DNA from: Sphingomonas sp.
GTDB lineage: Bacteria > Pseudomonadota > Alphaproteobacteria > Sphingomonadales > Sphingomonadaceae
DNA length: 21,343 bases
Reading direction: 5' to 3'
NCBI GenBank assembly: GCA_003248865.1
Contig: QFPK01000032.1
Location: 1 to 21,343 of the forward strand
Positions within the stretch are counted from its first letter, which is position 1; each line of letters starts with the position of its first letter. The notes under the pieces are model-generated. The model was not told where the DNA came from. It did no database searches and saw nothing but the letters and a program-made list of their open reading frames with translations. The position numbers were made by a program, and so were the translations under genes. Positions 21,324 through 21,343 of the stretch are shown here, piece by piece.

Positions 21324-21343
21324 TTACATTATTTCAGAGCGTG

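Overview
The window reads as GC-rich alphaproteobacterial DNA, most likely from a sphingomonad (Sphingobium/Novosphingobium/Sphingomonas type). This is inferred from gene style and family content, not from a marker gene. The signs are three TonB-dependent receptors, many Tat-type signal peptides, tightly overlapping start and stop codons, and an alphaproteobacterial-type MobC/relaxase pair. No rRNA or tRNA gene, CRISPR array or intact insertion sequence was seen.

Region 1 (1-862): the 5' part of a ferric-siderophore-type TonB receptor on the minus strand runs off the window edge. It is followed by a non-coding stretch with a Fur-like inverted repeat just upstream of the receptor start.

Region 2 (863-10489): a gene set that looks built for organosulfur or organonitrogen compound use, arranged as two convergent operons. 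The plus operon holds a decayed LLM flavin monooxygenase remnant, then an AprA-like FAD oxidoreductase and a two-cluster ferredoxin, each coupled by an ATGA overlap. The minus operon, in transcription order, is class II aldolase, Tat/lipoprotein ABC substrate-binding protein, TonB receptor, LLM flavin monooxygenase (NtaA/SnaA/DszA family), Tat-exported DOPA 4,5-dioxygenase-like protein, and SDR oxidoreductase. The two operons end on one shared CTAG. A plausible reading is outer-membrane capture by the receptor, periplasmic binding and possibly ring cleavage, then FMN-dependent oxygenation and clean-up of the carbon skeleton. The substrate cannot be named from sequence alone.

Region 3 (10664-16850): a compact minus-strand polysaccharide operon of TonB-Xanth-Caul receptor, DUF6250 protein and a PL26-type exo-rhamnogalacturonan lyase-like protein. 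The last two carry Tat signals. This suggests capture and cleavage of rhamnogalacturonan-like pectin. A near-palindrome upstream of the receptor is a candidate operator.

Region 4 (16934-21343): mobile-element DNA. It holds a palindrome-rich candidate oriT, a MobC-like accessory protein, a MobA/VirD2-type relaxase with no tyrosine ahead of its histidine motif, three very small proteins, two strong intrinsic terminators, a DUF7662/GIY-YIG nuclease-like protein and the C-terminal scrap of an ArdC-like antirestriction protein. No type IV secretion or integrase gene is visible, so the piece looks like part of a mobilisable or integrative element inserted beside the catabolic genes, or a plasmid backbone carrying them.
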